From Thermomicrobiaceae bacterium (GTDB taxonomy: Bacteria; Chloroflexota; Chloroflexia; Thermomicrobiales; Thermomicrobiaceae), in assembly GCA_007124395.1 (NCBI GenBank), contig SLFF01000435.1:1-5943 (forward strand): a stretch of DNA of 5,943 nt, in the 5' to 3' direction. Positions 5,081 through 5,943 of the stretch are shown here, piece after piece. The translations under genes were made by a program, and so were the position numbers. The notes under the pieces are model-generated. The model did not search any database, had not been told where the DNA came from, and saw nothing but the letters and a program-made list of their open reading frames with translations. Numbering within the stretch: the stretch's first letter is position 1; every line of letters starts with the position of its first letter.

Positions 5081-5943
5081 TTACGGCCTCAGCAAGTTCC
5101 AGAGGAATTGTGGTCGGAACGCGTACCGGGCCGGTTCGTAGTCTCCAAGCAACCCGTTCAGTGTTGTCAGCACCTGTTCCCGTTCTGGAACTCGCTTCAG
5201 AACATAATCCAGCAGCGGTGGCGTGCTGACGATCATCTGGATAATTTCACAGGCCCGTTGCTTGGTCTGAAACGATTGCGACCGGGCACGACGATACCCG
5301 ATCGGTCGCCGATCGTCCCGTGATAGTGCCCGCTGCACCGCTCGCGATGCAATCTTGCCGCCGGTGAGTGCACGGTGAACGCCCTCGCCGGTCATTGGAT
5401 CGAAGAAGCCCGACGCATCACCCACGAGCAGGTAGCCGGGACCGGATGGTTTGCGGACCTTCTTTCCGAGCGGGCCAACTCCGCGAACATTGGAGATCCG
5501 CACCGCATCGCCCAGGAGATTGTCGATCCCGGGGAGCGTTCTGATCATCCGGTCAAAGAATTCACCGGTCGTTTCATCATGCGTCTTGGTTCCGAGCGGC
5601 ACGACGAGCGAGACATTGACTTCGGTTTCGGTGACCGGAGTCAGTCCACAGTAGATGCCCTTGCCGATGTGCATCTGTCCGTATTCGACATCTGCCGGCA
5701 AGTTGGTGAATCGCGCTACCAGGCCGAGTCGCCGCGGCCACAGCTGTTTACGATCCAGATTGAGGGTGCGGGCCAGCGTCGAGTTCAATCCATCGGCGGC
5801 AACCACGATGTCGGCCGAGACCGTGGAGCTATTGGGTCCCTGACGAATCTCTGCTCCGGCAACCCGATTACCGTCCATGATGGGTGACGTCATCCGGACG
5901 CCTTCGTGGACATCGACCCCACTGTCGGCAGCCAGCTCCAGCA
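5081..5943 (-). CDS. FAD-dependent oxidoreductase, geranylgeranyl reductase/monooxygenase-like (partial, N-terminus missing)
   Basis: The reading frame stays open to the right edge, with 286 residues visible. The ATG at 5893 is internal, because the 16 codons before it (LELAADSGVDVHEGVR) continue family-like sequence. Seen: AADIVV-type strand and VVAADGLNSTLARTL (about 46-59 of the visible part), the second FAD-binding motif in which the ADG signature is followed by S/R contacts; and GYLLVGDASGFFDPMTGEG (169-187), the GD motif that binds the FAD ribityl chain. This places it in the PHBH-fold group with geranylgeranyl reductases, FixC-like dehydrogenases and flavin monooxygenases/halogenases. 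The GxGxxG Rossmann motif should lie beyond 5943. The C-terminus is short (about 95 residues after the GD motif) and ends FLWNLLRP. It starts the visible part of the operon with the SRPBCC and ketosynthase genes, so it probably reduces or oxidises a lipid or polyketide intermediate. Reductase, hydroxylase and desaturase roles cannot be told apart here. Confidence 0.85.
   Translation of the reverse strand, partial: LELAADSGVDVHEGVRMTSPIMDGNRVAGAEIRQGPNSSTVSADIVVAADGLNSTLARTLNLDRKQLWPRRLGLVARFTNLPADVEYGQMHIGKGIYCGLTPVTETEVNVSLVVPLGTKTHDETTGEFFDRMIRTLPGIDNLLGDAVRISNVRGVGPLGKKVRKPSGPGYLLVGDASGFFDPMTGEGVHRALTGGKIASRAVQRALSRDDRRPIGYRRARSQSFQTKQRACEIIQMIVSTPPLLDYVLKRVPEREQVLTTLNGLLGDYEPARYAFRPQFLWNLLRP

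Noticed and set aside
4609..5229. A 206-codon plus-strand open frame spanning the SRPBCC gene and the flavoenzyme end
   Set aside because: Antisense shadow across two real genes; the translation shows no family motif and is typical of complementary-strand composition.
5081..5893. Treating the ATG at 5893 as the true start of the FAD oxidoreductase
   Set aside because: The frame is open to the window edge, the upstream codons continue family-like sequence, and the FAD-binding Rossmann N-terminus would be missing.

Overview
The window is a compact stretch of bacterial chromosome in which every gene lies on the minus strand, so transcription runs from high to low coordinates. It holds seven protein genes: five complete and two cut by the window edges. 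There are no RNA genes, mobile elements or CRISPR arrays. The longest space between genes is 93 bp. Base composition is moderately GC-rich (about 58-60% by eye). Genes have clear Shine-Dalgarno motifs (GGAG, GAAAGGA, AAGGA) and often overlap or nearly touch. This fits a free-living, prototrophic, GC-rich bacterium. The purK-then-purE order, the short UxuA-like dehydratase paired with an RraA-family protein, and the ketosynthase cassette would suit Chloroflexota or an actinobacterium-like lineage, but the phylum cannot be fixed from this sequence alone.

Layout in transcription order. (1) 5943-4582/3344: an FAD-dependent oxidoreductase of the geranylgeranyl-reductase/halogenase-like type (N-terminus outside the window), a small SRPBCC (START/polyketide-cyclase fold) protein and a FabF-like beta-ketoacyl-ACP synthase with an intact Cys-His-Lys-His active site. 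A 19-bp gap and a 4-bp ATGA overlap tie them together, so they are almost certainly one operon. The combination of ketosynthase, cyclase-like protein and flavoenzyme suggests a specialised fatty-acid or polyketide-type product rather than housekeeping lipid synthesis. (2) 3343-3279: a 65-bp gap with a good sigma-70-type promoter (TGGACA, 16-nt spacer, TATGAT) that would start a new transcript. (3) 3278-1467: a short mannonate dehydratase (UxuA)-like metalloenzyme, then an RraA-family aldolase-like protein. They could act in sequence on a sugar acid: dehydration to a 2-keto-3-deoxy acid, then retro-aldol cleavage to pyruvate and an aldehyde. The 93-bp gap between them holds a 13-bp palindrome and a 21-bp-phased direct repeat. 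(4) 1418-1: purK, then the start of purE, which together convert AIR plus bicarbonate to CAIR in purine synthesis. A 7-bp inverted repeat sits just ahead of the purK start.

The window therefore joins three functional blocks: a probable lipid/polyketide tailoring operon, a sugar-acid catabolic pair with its own promoter, and the purine carboxylation pair. purK may be read through from the sugar-acid pair, because only 48 bp and no recognisable terminator separate them.
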